Assembly (NCBI GenBank): GCA_003028315.1
Contig: CP028150.1
Span: 186,001-250,000, forward strand
DNA: 64,000 nucleotides
Reading direction: 5' to 3'
Origin: Neisseria mucosa
GTDB lineage: Bacteria > Pseudomonadota > Gammaproteobacteria > Burkholderiales > Neisseriaceae
Made by a program: the position numbers and the translations under genes. The notes under the pieces were generated by a model. The model saw only the letters and a list, made by a program, of their open reading frames with translations. It did no database searches and was not told the DNA's origin. The stretch's first letter is position 1; each line of letters starts with the position of its first letter. Shown here one piece after another: positions 8,332 through 16,519 of this stretch.

Positions 8332-10305
8332 TCAGAATTTCGCTTGCAGCCTCAACCAAGCGGTACGGCCAGGTTCGTTGACGCGCAAGGTTTGCGTGCC
8401 TGCTGAAGGGTCGCCGCCTTTGCTGACGAATTCGGCATAGGTTTTGTTGAACACGTTGTCTATGCCGGCCTGCAAGGTGGCGTATTTGCTGAATTTCCAG
8501 CCGGCATTGAGCGAGAGTACGCCGAATCCGGAAGAGGCACCGATGTCCTGACCGACGATATTGCCTTGACCTTTGCTGTAACGGTTTTGTTTCGCTACGA
8601 CGCGCCATAACGCGCCTGCGCTGTATTTGCCGTTGTCAAAGGCGAGGGTGTTGTTCCACTCGAGCGGCGGGGTTTGTGCCAAAGGTTTGCCGTCGGTACG
8701 GTTTTTGCCGTGGGTGTAGGCGAGGCTGCTGCCGATTTCCCAATTAGGTGCAAACGTCCATTTGACTTCGGCTTCGCCGCCGAAACGAGAGGCTTTAACG
8801 TTGCGTACGCCTAAATCCGTGCCTTGGCGTTCGAGTATGATGAAGTTTTTGACATCGCTGCCGAATACGGATACGGAGGCATGGAGGTTAGGACGTTTCC
8901 AGATGATGCCCGCATCGATTTGGCGGTTTTGTTCGGGATGGATGATTTTCTTTTTGGCGCGCAGACGTTCCCAGTAGTCGGGCGAGCGTTCGGCGATACC
9001 GAATCCGGCGTAGTATTTCAAGCCGTTATCCGTATCACGTTCCCAACGTAAGAAACCGGAATTCAAGTTGAATTTCTGATGTTTCAAAACGGGATCGGTT
9101 ACGTCTGCGGAATCGTAATGCGCTTTGACACGGTCGTGGCGCAAGCCTGCTACCCAACGTTGTTTGTCGGTTTGCTGCCAAGCGGCTTCGGTGAAAACGC
9201 CCCATTGTTTGAAACTTTGATTGGGCATGTAGGGCTTGTGGCTGTAACCGTCGCCGCCGCGTTCCATACGGGCGACGTGTACGTCGTCCATATAATCTAC
9301 GCCGGTTTGCAGATTGAGTTTGTCCCAGTCGAAGGTGGCTTTCAGACGACCTGTGTCGGTGTTGCGTTTGGGGTTGTTGGCGTTTTTAATCTGTTTGCCT
9401 GCCGGATTGCGGATGGTGCGCAGGCTGTATGTGTCCATGACGTGGTCGATTTCGCTTTCACCGTAGCGCAATTCGAGTTCGCTGAACCAAGGGGTGAGGT
9501 TGCGTTGGGTAAAGCGGACGTTCCATGCGTCGCGGTCGAATTTGCTGCCGTCCATCATGCGGTCGGCGTAGGCGACTTTGGCCCTGCTGCGTTCGTATGT
9601 GCCGGCAATGGTGGTGTTTTCGGTCGGGGTGATGCCCAGTTGCAGCATTTGGCTGTCGCGTTTGAAATGGGAGTGGACGCTCTTGCCTGAGCCGTCTTTG
9701 TAGTCGCCGGCTTCGTTATGGGAAATATTGCTGCGGACGTAGCCGTATTTGCCGCCGAACTCGGCTTCAAGCGAACCGTCGCGGCGGTCGTTGCTGCCTG
9801 CGGTCAGGGAGGCGTTGATGTTGTAGGGTTTTTCGCTGAAATCAGGGTCTTTGCGGATGAATTGTACCGAGCCGCTGACCAAACCCATGCCTTGGGTTAC
9901 GGTTTGCGGGCCTTTGGTGACGACGACTTTGTCGAAAGAATTCGGGTGGATGTAGGCAGTCGGCGGGTCCATACGCATGCTGCAGCCGCCGTAAATAAAC
10001 TGGTCGTCTGCGTTAATCGACAGGCGCGAACCGCCCAAACCGCGGAACAATGGATCGCCCGAGCTTCCGCCTTTGCGGATGATGCTCATGTTGGGCACGG
10101 ATTGTAAAAGGTCCGCACCGTCTCCGGCAGGGAGGGGTTGCAAAGCAGCTTTGGGGTTGAAAGTAACGCTATTGGCTTTTTGTTGTTGTGTGCCGGTGAC
10201 GGTAACGGGGGAAAGGATAACAGTTTCTTCGGGAACGGGGTCTGTGTCCGCCCAAGCCTGGGATACGGCTAAGGCAATCGGCAGAAGGAGTAGCTGGTGT
10301 TTCAT
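8332..10305 (-). CDS. TonB-dependent copper receptor (OprC/NosA type)
   Basis: Outer-membrane barrel with an N-terminal plug, taking up copper with TonB-ExbB-ExbD energy. The signal peptide cleaves after AWA (A19). The plug carries a TonB-box-like ETVILSPVTVTG and the segment GGCSMRMDPPTAYIHPNSFD, diagnostic of copper receptors. It contains the CxxxM pair (C108, M112) that binds copper in Pseudomonas OprC. The C-terminus ends in aromatic F. Length is 657. The start has an AAGGAG site. A dyad sits in its upstream region. It could also accept other metals; copper is inferred from the family motif. Confidence 0.87.
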   Translation of the reverse strand: MKHQLLLLPIALAVSQAWADTDPVPEETVILSPVTVTGTQQQKANSVTFNPKAALQPLPAGDGADLLQSVPNMSIIRKGGSSGDPLFRGLGGSRLSINADDQFIYGGCSMRMDPPTAYIHPNSFDKVVVTKGPQTVTQGMGLVSGSVQFIRKDPDFSEKPYNINASLTAGSNDRRDGSLEAEFGGKYGYVRSNISHNEAGDYKDGSGKSVHSHFKRDSQMLQLGITPTENTTIAGTYERSRAKVAYADRMMDGSKFDRDAWNVRFTQRNLTPWFSELELRYGESEIDHVMDTYSLRTIRNPAGKQIKNANNPKRNTDTGRLKATFDWDKLNLQTGVDYMDDVHVARMERGGDGYSHKPYMPNQSFKQWGVFTEAAWQQTDKQRWVAGLRHDRVKAHYDSADVTDPVLKHQKFNLNSGFLRWERDTDNGLKYYAGFGIAERSPDYWERLRAKKKIIHPEQNRQIDAGIIWKRPNLHASVSVFGSDVKNFIILERQGTDLGVRNVKASRFGGEAEVKWTFAPNWEIGSSLAYTHGKNRTDGKPLAQTPPLEWNNTLAFDNGKYSAGALWRVVAKQNRYSKGQGNIVGQDIGASSGFGVLSLNAGWKFSKYATLQAGIDNVFNKTYAEFVSKGGDPSAGTQTLRVNEPGRTAWLRLQAKF

Positions 10306-10350
10306 TCTTAGAGCTCCTTTTATTGGTTTAGTTCATTGGGTGTAGTTAAT

Positions 10351-10366
10351 TACTACTTTGGTAGTA
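10351..10366. promoter_or_regulatory. Perfect TACTAC-N4-GTAGTA dyad upstream of the copper receptor
   Basis: TACTACTTTGGTAGTA is a perfect 6+4+6 inverted repeat 46 bp upstream of the receptor start codon, in an otherwise AT-rich region. The rest of 10306-10704 holds no ORF I trust, an AT-rich tract at 10380-10460 and one DUS hairpin. The position suits an operator for a dimeric metal-responsive regulator, but it matches no neisserial Fur or Zur consensus I know. Confidence 0.45.
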
Positions 10367-10634
10367 TAAAGAATGTCAGGCAGTTTGTGAGTAATAAAAC
10401 GGTTTTATTTAATTTAAGTCAATATTTTTGAGGCATAATTAAATTATTTGAATAATAGTAGTAACTGTATTGATTAATTGCCTGCTTTTCCATCTGGCAG
10501 GAAGAAGGAATAAGGTTGCTGCGGGGATAAAGAGGGCTGTGTTCAGGATTGGTGTGCAAACCTGTTTCGGCGTGCTGCGAAGGCGTGTCCCTTGGCATTC
10601 CGTTTACAGTCATTACGATATTTCAAACAGCAAA

Positions 10635-10665
10635 AAGGTCGTCTGAAAATTTTTCAGACGACCTT
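10635..10665. terminator. Inverted DUS pair downstream of serB
   Basis: AAGGTCGTCTGAAAA and TTTTCAGACGACCTT almost abut, giving a 15-bp stem with one loop base; pairing will open a few bases to form the turn. It lies 39 nt after the serB stop. Confidence 0.75.
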
Positions 10666-10704
10666 GGTTTTAACGGGAAACTCCTGACCACCGATACAGA
10701 CGGT

Positions 10705-11538
10705 TTATTTAAACCAACCCCTGACGCGCTCCAGCCCGCCGAAATTGATGCAGGCATCGGCGACTGCCTGCGCTTTCGGTTTGGCGCGGTAAGCCACGCC
10801 TACGCCCGCTTCTTTAAGCATCGGAATATCGTTCGCACCGTCGCCCATCGCCAAAACCTGATGCGGCTGCAATCCGAGGCGGTCGCGGTATTCGCGCAAT
10901 AAATCCGCCTTGGCCTGCGCGTCGATGATTCTGCCTTTCAGACGACCTGTCAGCTTGCCGTTTTCAATTTCCAAAATATTGGCGTGTTGGTATTCGAAGC
11001 CGAGGCGTTGTTGCAGCCTTTCGGTGAAAAACGTGAATCCGCCCGACACCAGCATGAATTTCACGCCGTGCGCCTTGCATTCGTCCAGCAAAAATTCCGC
11101 GCCGGGCGAGAGCCGCAAAACGTTTTCATAAACCTCCGCCAAAACCCGTTCGTTCAATCCCGCCAACAGGGCGACGCGGCTGCGCAAAGACTGCTCGAAA
11201 TCCAATTCACCGCGCATCGAGCGTTCGGTAATTTCCGCCACACGGTCTTTCAAGCCGACACCCGCCGCAATTTCATCGACGCATTCAATGGTAATCAGCG
11301 TCGAATCCATATCGCTGACAATCAGCCCGAGTTCGCCGAACGCCATATCGGGCAACACGGCGTGGTCGATTTGACGGCTGTCCAGCAACGCCGCGTCTGC
11401 TTCGTTGAAAGAAAACCCTTCTTCAACAATAAAACGCATACGCTTTTCATCGGCGTAATCAGGCTCGGGCAGGCGGGTGAGGAGAGCGGAAGGCAGGGCT
11501 TCGGGGGAGGGGAATTGGAGGACGAGGGCATGCGGCAT
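10705..11538 (-). CDS. serB: Phosphoserine phosphatase SerB
   Basis: Last step of serine synthesis: hydrolysis of phosphoserine. HAD-fold motif I is SDMDSTLITIECVDE, with nucleophile D76 and acid D78. Motif II is in LVSGGFTFF, and motifs III/IV in KADLLREYRDRLGL and MGDGANDIPMLKEAGVGVAY. The 277-residue length and the N-terminal regulatory-like segment are normal for proteobacterial SerB. It stands alone, between the copper receptor and a Correia element. Several ATGs lie at the start; the first gives the usual length. Confidence 0.94.
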   Translation of the reverse strand: MPHALVLQFPSPEALPSALLTRLPEPDYADEKRMRFIVEEGFSFNEADAALLDSRQIDHAVLPDMAFGELGLIVSDMDSTLITIECVDEIAAGVGLKDRVAEITERSMRGELDFEQSLRSRVALLAGLNERVLAEVYENVLRLSPGAEFLLDECKAHGVKFMLVSGGFTFFTERLQQRLGFEYQHANILEIENGKLTGRLKGRIIDAQAKADLLREYRDRLGLQPHQVLAMGDGANDIPMLKEAGVGVAYRAKPKAQAVADACINFGGLERVRGWFK

Positions 11539-11599
11539 GGCGGTGGCTCAAAAAATGCGGATTGCGGATTATAGCAAAGCCTGAAGATTTCATATCGGG

Positions 11600-11677
11600 A
11601 AGGTCGTCTGAAAACGGGCTTCCTGATGAAAACCGTATGCGTGCGGCGATGCGACGAAGCGGTTTTCAGACGACCTT
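11600..11677. terminator. Widely spaced inverted DUS pair upstream of serB
   Basis: AAGGTCGTCTGAAAACGG at 11600 and CGGTTTTCAGACGACCTT ending at 11677, separated by about 48 nt. The spacing makes a terminator less certain than for the tight pairs. A Correia element starts 9 nt downstream. Confidence 0.5.
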
Positions 11678-11686
11678 TTGGGGAAG

Positions 11687-11793
11687 TATAGTGGATTAAA
11701 TTTAAATCAGGACAAGGCGACGAAGCCGCAGACAGTACAGATAGTACGGCAAGGCGAGGCAACGCCGTACTGGTTTAAAGTTAATCCACTATA
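11687..11793 (+). repeat. Correia repeat enclosed element, copy 1
   Basis: A 107-bp element bounded by TATAGTGGATTAAA and TTTAACTTTAAACC-type arms that end in CCACTATA. The inside GACAAGGCGACGAAGCCGCA...GACAGTACAG is the short Correia (CREE) core. Neisserial CREEs are non-autonomous, insert at TA, and can carry promoters or RNase III sites. It lies between serB and the next gene, with a DUS pair beside it. Confidence 0.9.
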
Positions 11794-12020
11794 ATTCCTT
11801 TGAATCAAATAGGACGCCTATTCGCCATCATGGCTGCTTTTGTGTGTATGGGCATGACGGCGGCGGTACGGTTTGGTTTTACCTGCCAAGATTTTGCACG
11901 GACAAGTTGTTTGAAATTTTCGGCAAACTAGCGGATAAAGCATACGCGACGGGATTTGGTAAGGTATGGCGTGTAGCGTCGGCAAGTTTGTCCCAATATC
12001 CAAACTTGGCCTTAAACGCC
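11794..12020. other. Unassigned stretch downstream of the PHP gene
   Basis: It follows the PHP-domain gene stop and precedes the Correia element. The minus strand can be read through much of it as ...FEAFKAKFGYWDKLADATRHT, a peptide that resembles decayed coding sequence and overlaps the 3' end of the PHP gene in another frame. I see no start signal and no terminator. It is probably a gene remnant or neisserial intergenic repeat rather than a functional gene. Confidence 0.35.
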
Positions 12021-12857
12021 TCAAACCCTTTTGAAATGTTCCCAAACCGGTTTGCAGTTTTCCGGCAGTTCGGGACACGCGCCGAGGATGCCGCCACTGA
12101 AGTCGTTTAAGCGGTGGAAATCGCTGCCCGCGCTGGCGAGCATACCGAAGCGTTCTGCCAGCAGCGCGTAGTTGAGGCGGTCGTTTTTGCAGCAGTTGCC
12201 GCTGTGGACTTCGATGCCCACGCCGCCGAGGTTTTTAAATTCTTCAAACAGATTGCGCTTGACGGTGGCGGACAAGTCGTAGCGCATGGGGTGGGCGATG
12301 ATAGCCATGCCGCCTGCGCCGTTGACGGCGGAGACGCAGTCTGCCAGCGTCGCCCATTCGTGACGGACGGCGCAGGATTTGCCGTCGCCCAAGTATTTGG
12401 TGAACGCCTGCTGCTTGTTTTTGACGTGTCCCGCTTGGATGAGGAACTCGGCGATGTGGGTGCGGCTGACCATTTCTTTGTTTGCTGCCAGCGCGAGCGC
12501 ACCGTCGTATGCGCCGCCGATGCCTTTCTTTTCGAGCTTGGCGGCGATGGCTTCAAGGCGTTTCAGACGACCTTGCCGCACTTGTGCCAACAGGTTTTGC
12601 AGGTTTTCGTCCTGTTCGTCGAAATCCAAACCGACGACGTGTATGGTGCGCCCGCGCCAAGTTACGGAGATTTCCACGCCGTTGACGAAACGCAGCCCGA
12701 GCTTGTCGGCTTCGGCACGTGCTTCGGCAATGCCGCCGGTGTGGTCGTGGTCGGTCAACGCCAGCAGCGTGCAGCCGTTTTGATGCGCAAGGCGCACGAC
12801 TTCGGTAGGGGAGAGCATACCGTCGGAAACGGTGGAATGGCAATGCAGGTCTATCAT
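12021..12857 (-). CDS. rnm: PHP-domain phosphoesterase, RNase AM (YciV/TrpH) type
   Basis: The family hydrolyses 3',5'-nucleoside bisphosphates, and E. coli RNase AM trims 5' ends of rRNA. Metal ligands of the PHP fold are visible: DLHCHSTVSDG (H5, H7), LTDHDHTGG (D36, H37, D38, H39), GVEISV, IIAHPMRYD and SDFHRLND near 245. The 278-residue length agrees. A DUS core lies inside the coding sequence near 12560. The upstream intergenic 12858-12973 holds no gene. Confidence 0.85.
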   Translation of the reverse strand: MIDLHCHSTVSDGMLSPTEVVRLAHQNGCTLLALTDHDHTGGIAEARAEADKLGLRFVNGVEISVTWRGRTIHVVGLDFDEQDENLQNLLAQVRQGRLKRLEAIAAKLEKKGIGGAYDGALALAANKEMVSRTHIAEFLIQAGHVKNKQQAFTKYLGDGKSCAVRHEWATLADCVSAVNGAGGMAIIAHPMRYDLSATVKRNLFEEFKNLGGVGIEVHSGNCCKNDRLNYALLAERFGMLASAGSDFHRLNDFSGGILGACPELPENCKPVWEHFKRV

Positions 12858-12973
12858 GGGGCGTTATGCGTGTGGTGAACGGTGGGCGGGGTGTTTTAAT
12901 ATTGTCGGGCAGTGGCGACGGCGGTAATTTTAAAAACGGGTGTATGGCAAATTCAAAGGAAAAGACCCTATGC

Positions 12974-13077
12974 TGTCATTCCCGCGCAGGCGGGAATCCA
13001 GACTTTGATTTGTCGGAAATGTTTAAGGTTAACCGCTATTTCAAACTTCTGGATTCCCGCCTGCGCGGGAATGACGA
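12974..13077. repeat. NIME-type unit: two dRS3-like repeats in inverted order
   Basis: ATTCCCGCGCAGGCGGGAAT at 12978-12997 and ATTCCCGCCTGCGCGGGAAT at 13053-13072 each have the dRS3 form ATTCCC-N8-GGGAAT. They are outward-symmetric, with flanks GTC.../...GAC and a GGAATCCAGA / TCTGGATTCC extension, enclosing a 50-bp RS-type spacer. Such units are known neisserial recombination substrates and phage integration sites. Confidence 0.8.
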
Positions 13078-13107
13078 TATAAGTATTTTCTATTTCAATT
13101 CACAATA

Positions 13108-13163
13108 AAAGGTCGTCTGAAAACGCGGTTTCCATCAAGCCGAACCGTTTTCAGACGACCTTT
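13108..13163. terminator. Inverted DUS pair overlapping the end of the small Cys-rich gene
   Basis: AAAGGTCGTCTGAAAACG at 13108 and GTTTTCAGACGACCTTT ending at 13163. The second arm includes the last codons and stop of the minus-strand gene at 13151-13369, so part of the hairpin is coding. Confidence 0.6.
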
Positions 13164-13369
13164 CCGTTGTCTTCGTCGTCCGTCCAACCCGCTTCTTTCA
13201 ATTTCCGCCGTTGCGCGTCGTATTTGGCTTTATCCGTCCAATAAATCGTCTGGATGCAGGCATCGCCGCAGTCGCTGCCGCAGCATTCCCACGATTCTGG
13301 GCGGACGGGTTCGTCTAGAAGCGGTTCGCCCAAGAGGGCTTCGGCTTTATTCTTCAGGGTCGTATCCAT
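13151..13369 (-). CDS. Oxidoreductase-like domain protein, small and Cys-rich
   Basis: A 72-residue protein with PVRPESWECCGSDCGDACIQTIYW, the five-cysteine motif of the oxidoreductase-like family (PF09791-type), followed by YWTDKAKYDAQ. The pattern P-x-P-x-CCGS-x-C-x3-C suggests a redox or metal role, unproven. The start (MDTTLKN) overlaps the end of the upstream S4 gene by 23 nt, so translation is probably coupled. The last residues GKVV and the stop come from a DUS (GGTCGTCTGA), meaning the C-terminus is set by the uptake sequence. Confidence 0.72.
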   Translation of the reverse strand: MDTTLKNKAEALLGEPLLDEPVRPESWECCGSDCGDACIQTIYWTDKAKYDAQRRKLKEAGWTDDEDNGKVV

Positions 13370-13580
13370 CGGCAATTTCCAAGCGCGCGCCGTCAAACTC
13401 GATGACTTCGCCGCCGCGTATTTTGGCGGTTTTACGGGTTTCGGTTTCTCCGTTGCGCAATACCAGCCCTTCGGTGATAAACGCTTTCGCCTGCCCGCCG
13501 CTTTCGGCAAGTCCGGCGAGCTTCAGAAGGTCGCATAAGGCGATGTATTCGTTGTCTTCGAGATAGACGGTGGCTTCCAT
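13347..13580 (-). CDS. RNA-binding S4-domain protein (YbcJ/YaaA-like)
   Basis: A 77-residue protein consisting of one S4 domain: EYIALCDLLKLAGLAESGGQAKAFITEGLVLRNGE has the alpha-L motif, with GGQAK and V-x-NGE. These small S4 proteins bind structured RNA, probably rRNA or tRNA. It is the first gene of a two-gene unit with the Cys-rich protein. An AGGAAAC sequence precedes the start. Confidence 0.82.
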   Translation of the reverse strand: MEATVYLEDNEYIALCDLLKLAGLAESGGQAKAFITEGLVLRNGETETRKTAKIRGGEVIEFDGARLEIADGYDPEE

Positions 13581-13627
13581 GAGGTTTCCTGTAATAGGTT
13601 TGGTTCGGATGCGTCAAATTGTAACAT

Positions 13628-13657
13628 AGGTCGTCTGAAAGCCGTTTCAGACGATCT
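13628..13657. terminator. Short inverted DUS pair upstream of the S4 gene
   Basis: AGGTCGTCTGAAA and TTTCAGACGATCT (one changed base in the second arm) around a 4-nt loop. It lies in a divergent intergenic region, so its role may be uptake rather than termination. Confidence 0.5.
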
Positions 13658-13761
13658 TGAATCTTCATGCGGATGTTGTTTATCAAAAAAAAGCAGAAGT
13701 ACGGAAATCATGAAATAGCTCAATTAACATTAGTTATTTAATTACAAATTATGTGCATTAA

Positions 13762-13790
13762 GATAAAATATAATCATTATTATTCATAAT
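13762..13790 (+). promoter_or_regulatory. Fur-box-like AT-rich tract upstream of siderophore receptor 1
   Basis: GATAAAATATAATCATTATT and the following ATTCATAAT contain overlapping hexamers close to the Fur consensus GATAAT/ATTATC. They lie 34-62 bp before the receptor start. Iron repression is expected for this gene class. The match is imperfect and read by eye. Confidence 0.5.
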
Positions 13791-13823
13791 AATTAACTTG
13801 ATTATCAACCCGAGAACTTACGC

Positions 13824-16025
13824 ATGAAACCTTTAAAAACCCTCGCACTTATTGCTACCGCATTACCTTATGCCGCATTTGCTGAAGACGTGCCGCAACC
13901 TGTACTGACTTCGGAATTGCAAACCGTCAACGTAACCGGCAAAAACCGTTCTACCCGCACCGAAAACCGCGACTCTTACACCACCTCTGCCATGCGCACC
14001 ACCACCGGCCTTGCCTTGTCCCCAAAAGAAACGCCGCAATCGGTGAGCGTGATTACCAAGACACAAATCAATGAGCAGGGGATTACCAATTTGGTTGATG
14101 CCCTGAAAACCACCACCGGTGTCAACGTCATCCGTGATGCCGGCATTCCGCGCTTCCAATCGCGCGGGTTCTATATCGACCAAATCGAAGAGGACGGAAT
14201 CTCATCTACCGTCCCCGGCGCCATCAACAATCCGATGTATGACGCGCAAAGCATGAACGACATCGCCGTTTACGACCATATCGGAGTCGTGCGCGGTGCG
14301 ACCGGGCTGACGCAGGCAAACGGCGAGCCGGGCGGTACGGTGAACGCCGTACGCAAACGCCCCACCGGCGAACGCATCATTCAGGGCGAAGTCCAAATCG
14401 ACCGCTTCGGTAAAGTCCGTACCACCGGAGATTTTTCAGGTCGTCTGAACGATGAAGGCACCTTGCGCGGCCGCGCCGTCGTCGCATTGGAACGCGACAA
14501 AAATTTTAAAGACCGCGTCAAAGGCGGCAATGCCACACTTTACGGCGTGATGGATGCATCCGTCGGCGACAACACCAAAATCACTTGGGGCGGCCTCTAT
14601 CAGCGCAAACACACCAAGCCCGACGACTGGGGTGTGGCATTGAACCTGCCGCGCGATACCTATCTGGGCTACAACTGGAACAAAGGCATTTACGATAAAG
14701 CGAACGCATTCGCCGAAGTGGAACACTATTTCAACGACAACTGGCGTTATACCGGCAAGCTGGATTACAACTACAACGAAAATACCAAGAAAAACAGCGG
14801 CATTTACAATACGTCCACGTCCTACGCAGGCTACACGCCCGGCGGCACATTAGCCTCCGGCTGGTTGAGCCGTTACGACAATGACGAAAAACAACTGACC
14901 TTCAAAAACAATTTGAACGGCAAATTTGAAATTGCGGGCGTGCCGCAGGAAATCTTTACCGAATACACTTACACGCATACCAAAAACAACGGCAGCCGCC
15001 GTCAATACAACCCGGGCGTTTCCTTCGACCCGATGACCTTTACCGGCAACGAAATCGCCGAACCCGCCGACTGGTACGCCACACCTTATCAGATGTATTG
15101 GGAAACCCATTCCAAACGCACCACCCACGCGCTGCTTTTGGGCTTCCGTTTCAATATGTTGAAAGAAAAACTGCACATCATGGCAGGTACGCGTTGGAAC
15201 CACATCAAATCGAAATATATAACCGACTATTTCTACACGGATGGCAAGATAGACAACGATCCCGATTCGGTTACCGACCGCAAAACCGTCCGTTTCAATC
15301 CTTATTTCGCCGTTACCTACGATTTGACGCCGAACCAAAGCCTGTATGCCAGCTACACATCCATCTTCAAACCGAACAGCAATCAGCGCAAAGACAAATC
15401 CTATCTCGACCCCGTTACCGGCGCGAACTACGAAATCGGCTGGAAGGGCGAATGGTTTGACCACAAGCTGAATACCTCGCTTGCCCTGTTTGACATCGAA
15501 CAGAAAAACCGCGCGGTGCAGGTTTGGGATACGGCAGACCAAAAATGGTATTGGGAACCCGTCGGCAAAGTCCGCAGCCGAGGCATCGAAGCCGAAATAT
15601 CCGGCAACCTGAGCGAAGATTGGAAACTGTTTGCGGGTTATACGTTCAACCGGTCCAAATATCTTGAAGCGGAAAGCAAAGGCACCGTCCCTGCAGGCAC
15701 CAATTTCAGCCTACACACGCCGAAACACATCCTGCGCCTCCACACCAGCTACAACCTGCCGTTTGGCGGCAAAAAATGGACCATCGGCGGCGGCGTAACC
15801 GCACAAAGTAAAACCGCCAGCCTCTACGGCGTGAAGCGCGGCAGTCATGCGGTCTTCAATGTCAATATCGATTATCAGGCATCGAAAAACCTGAAACTTG
15901 CGCTGATTTCGACCAACCTGTCCAACCGATACTACTACGAGAACAACAAAGTCAGCAGCAAAGGCGCGAACAACTACTACGGCGAACCGCGTAATGTAAT
16001 GTTCAACGTCAATTACAAATTCTAA
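13824..16025 (+). CDS. TonB-dependent siderophore receptor 1
   Basis: A 733-residue outer-membrane receptor. The signal peptide ends at AFA (A20). A TonB-box-like LQTVNVTGK is followed by the plug motifs ETPQSVSVIT, LVDALKTTTGVNV, FQSRGFYID and VVRGATGL...GEPGGTVNAVRKRPT, which define the FhuE/FpvA/FoxA type of ferric-siderophore receptor. The barrel contains SLYASYTSIFKPNS, GANYEIGWKGEW and ends in NYKF. It probably imports a ferric hydroxamate or mixed-type xenosiderophore; the ligand cannot be read. It is followed by a close paralogue, also 733 aa. Confidence 0.87.
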   Translation: MKPLKTLALIATALPYAAFAEDVPQPVLTSELQTVNVTGKNRSTRTENRDSYTTSAMRTTTGLALSPKETPQSVSVITKTQINEQGITNLVDALKTTTGVNVIRDAGIPRFQSRGFYIDQIEEDGISSTVPGAINNPMYDAQSMNDIAVYDHIGVVRGATGLTQANGEPGGTVNAVRKRPTGERIIQGEVQIDRFGKVRTTGDFSGRLNDEGTLRGRAVVALERDKNFKDRVKGGNATLYGVMDASVGDNTKITWGGLYQRKHTKPDDWGVALNLPRDTYLGYNWNKGIYDKANAFAEVEHYFNDNWRYTGKLDYNYNENTKKNSGIYNTSTSYAGYTPGGTLASGWLSRYDNDEKQLTFKNNLNGKFEIAGVPQEIFTEYTYTHTKNNGSRRQYNPGVSFDPMTFTGNEIAEPADWYATPYQMYWETHSKRTTHALLLGFRFNMLKEKLHIMAGTRWNHIKSKYITDYFYTDGKIDNDPDSVTDRKTVRFNPYFAVTYDLTPNQSLYASYTSIFKPNSNQRKDKSYLDPVTGANYEIGWKGEWFDHKLNTSLALFDIEQKNRAVQVWDTADQKWYWEPVGKVRSRGIEAEISGNLSEDWKLFAGYTFNRSKYLEAESKGTVPAGTNFSLHTPKHILRLHTSYNLPFGGKKWTIGGGVTAQSKTASLYGVKRGSHAVFNVNIDYQASKNLKLALISTNLSNRYYYENNKVSSKGANNYYGEPRNVMFNVNYKF

Positions 16026-16041
16026 TCCGCCTTCCGTAGAA

Positions 16042-16072
16042 AGGTCGTCTGAAAACTGTTTTCAGACAACCT
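16042..16072. terminator. DUS hairpin after receptor 1
   Basis: AGGTCGTCTGAAAAC pairs with GTTTTCAGACAACCT (one changed base), 16 nt after the receptor stop. Confidence 0.6.
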
Positions 16073-16142
16073 GCCTAGCCACACGGCAATCCGCCTTTTC
16101 ACGGTTCGCAAGAAAATGAAGCTAAAACTGACTGATACACAG

Positions 16143-16176
16143 ATACCCCCTCGCCAAACAGAAGAAGGGGTATTTT
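16143..16176 (+). terminator. Intrinsic terminator-like hairpin without DUS
   Basis: ATACCCCCTC and GAAGGGGTAT flank a short loop and are followed by TTTTATT. The stem has one bulged C. It lies 118 nt after the receptor 1 stop and may be a second terminator. The remainder of 16026-16519 contains lone DUS cores near 16227 and 16412, and AT-rich promoter-like DNA, but no ORF. Confidence 0.6.
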
Positions 16177-16440
16177 ATTGCCGGCCAGAATTTTGACTTA
16201 TGGCAAGAGTATGTGAAAAAACGTGAGGTCGTCTGAAAAAACGCTTGCCATTTTTTACAGATGGTTTATAGTTCTTTATAACTAATTTTCAGCTAATTCC
16301 TTATATCTATCTTTGCAACCTTGGATAAGTAGTTGCCATTGGGTACTCTGCCCGGCGGCAACATTTTTTTATCCGCCGGGATTTGATAAAATCCGTCCGT
16401 TTTATCTGACGCAGGTCGTCTGAAAAACCTAATACTTTGA

Positions 16441-16469
16441 ATATTTATAGTTTTTATGGTTATAAATAT
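16441..16469. promoter_or_regulatory. ATATTTATA-N11-TATAAATAT dyad upstream of receptor 2
   Basis: A perfect 9-bp inverted repeat about 50 bp before the second siderophore receptor. It may be an operator or part of the AT-rich promoter. It does not look like a standard Fur box, so the two paralogous receptors may be controlled differently. Confidence 0.4.
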
Positions 16470-16519
16470 CAAATAAAAATAAACATTTTACGACAACAGC
16501 TTTATCTGGAATCAATCAA

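Noticed and set aside
12974..13077. Inverted repeats considered as a CRISPR remnant
   Set aside because: Only two units in opposite orientation with the dRS3 signature ATTCCC-N8-GGGAAT; no regular spacers and no cas genes.
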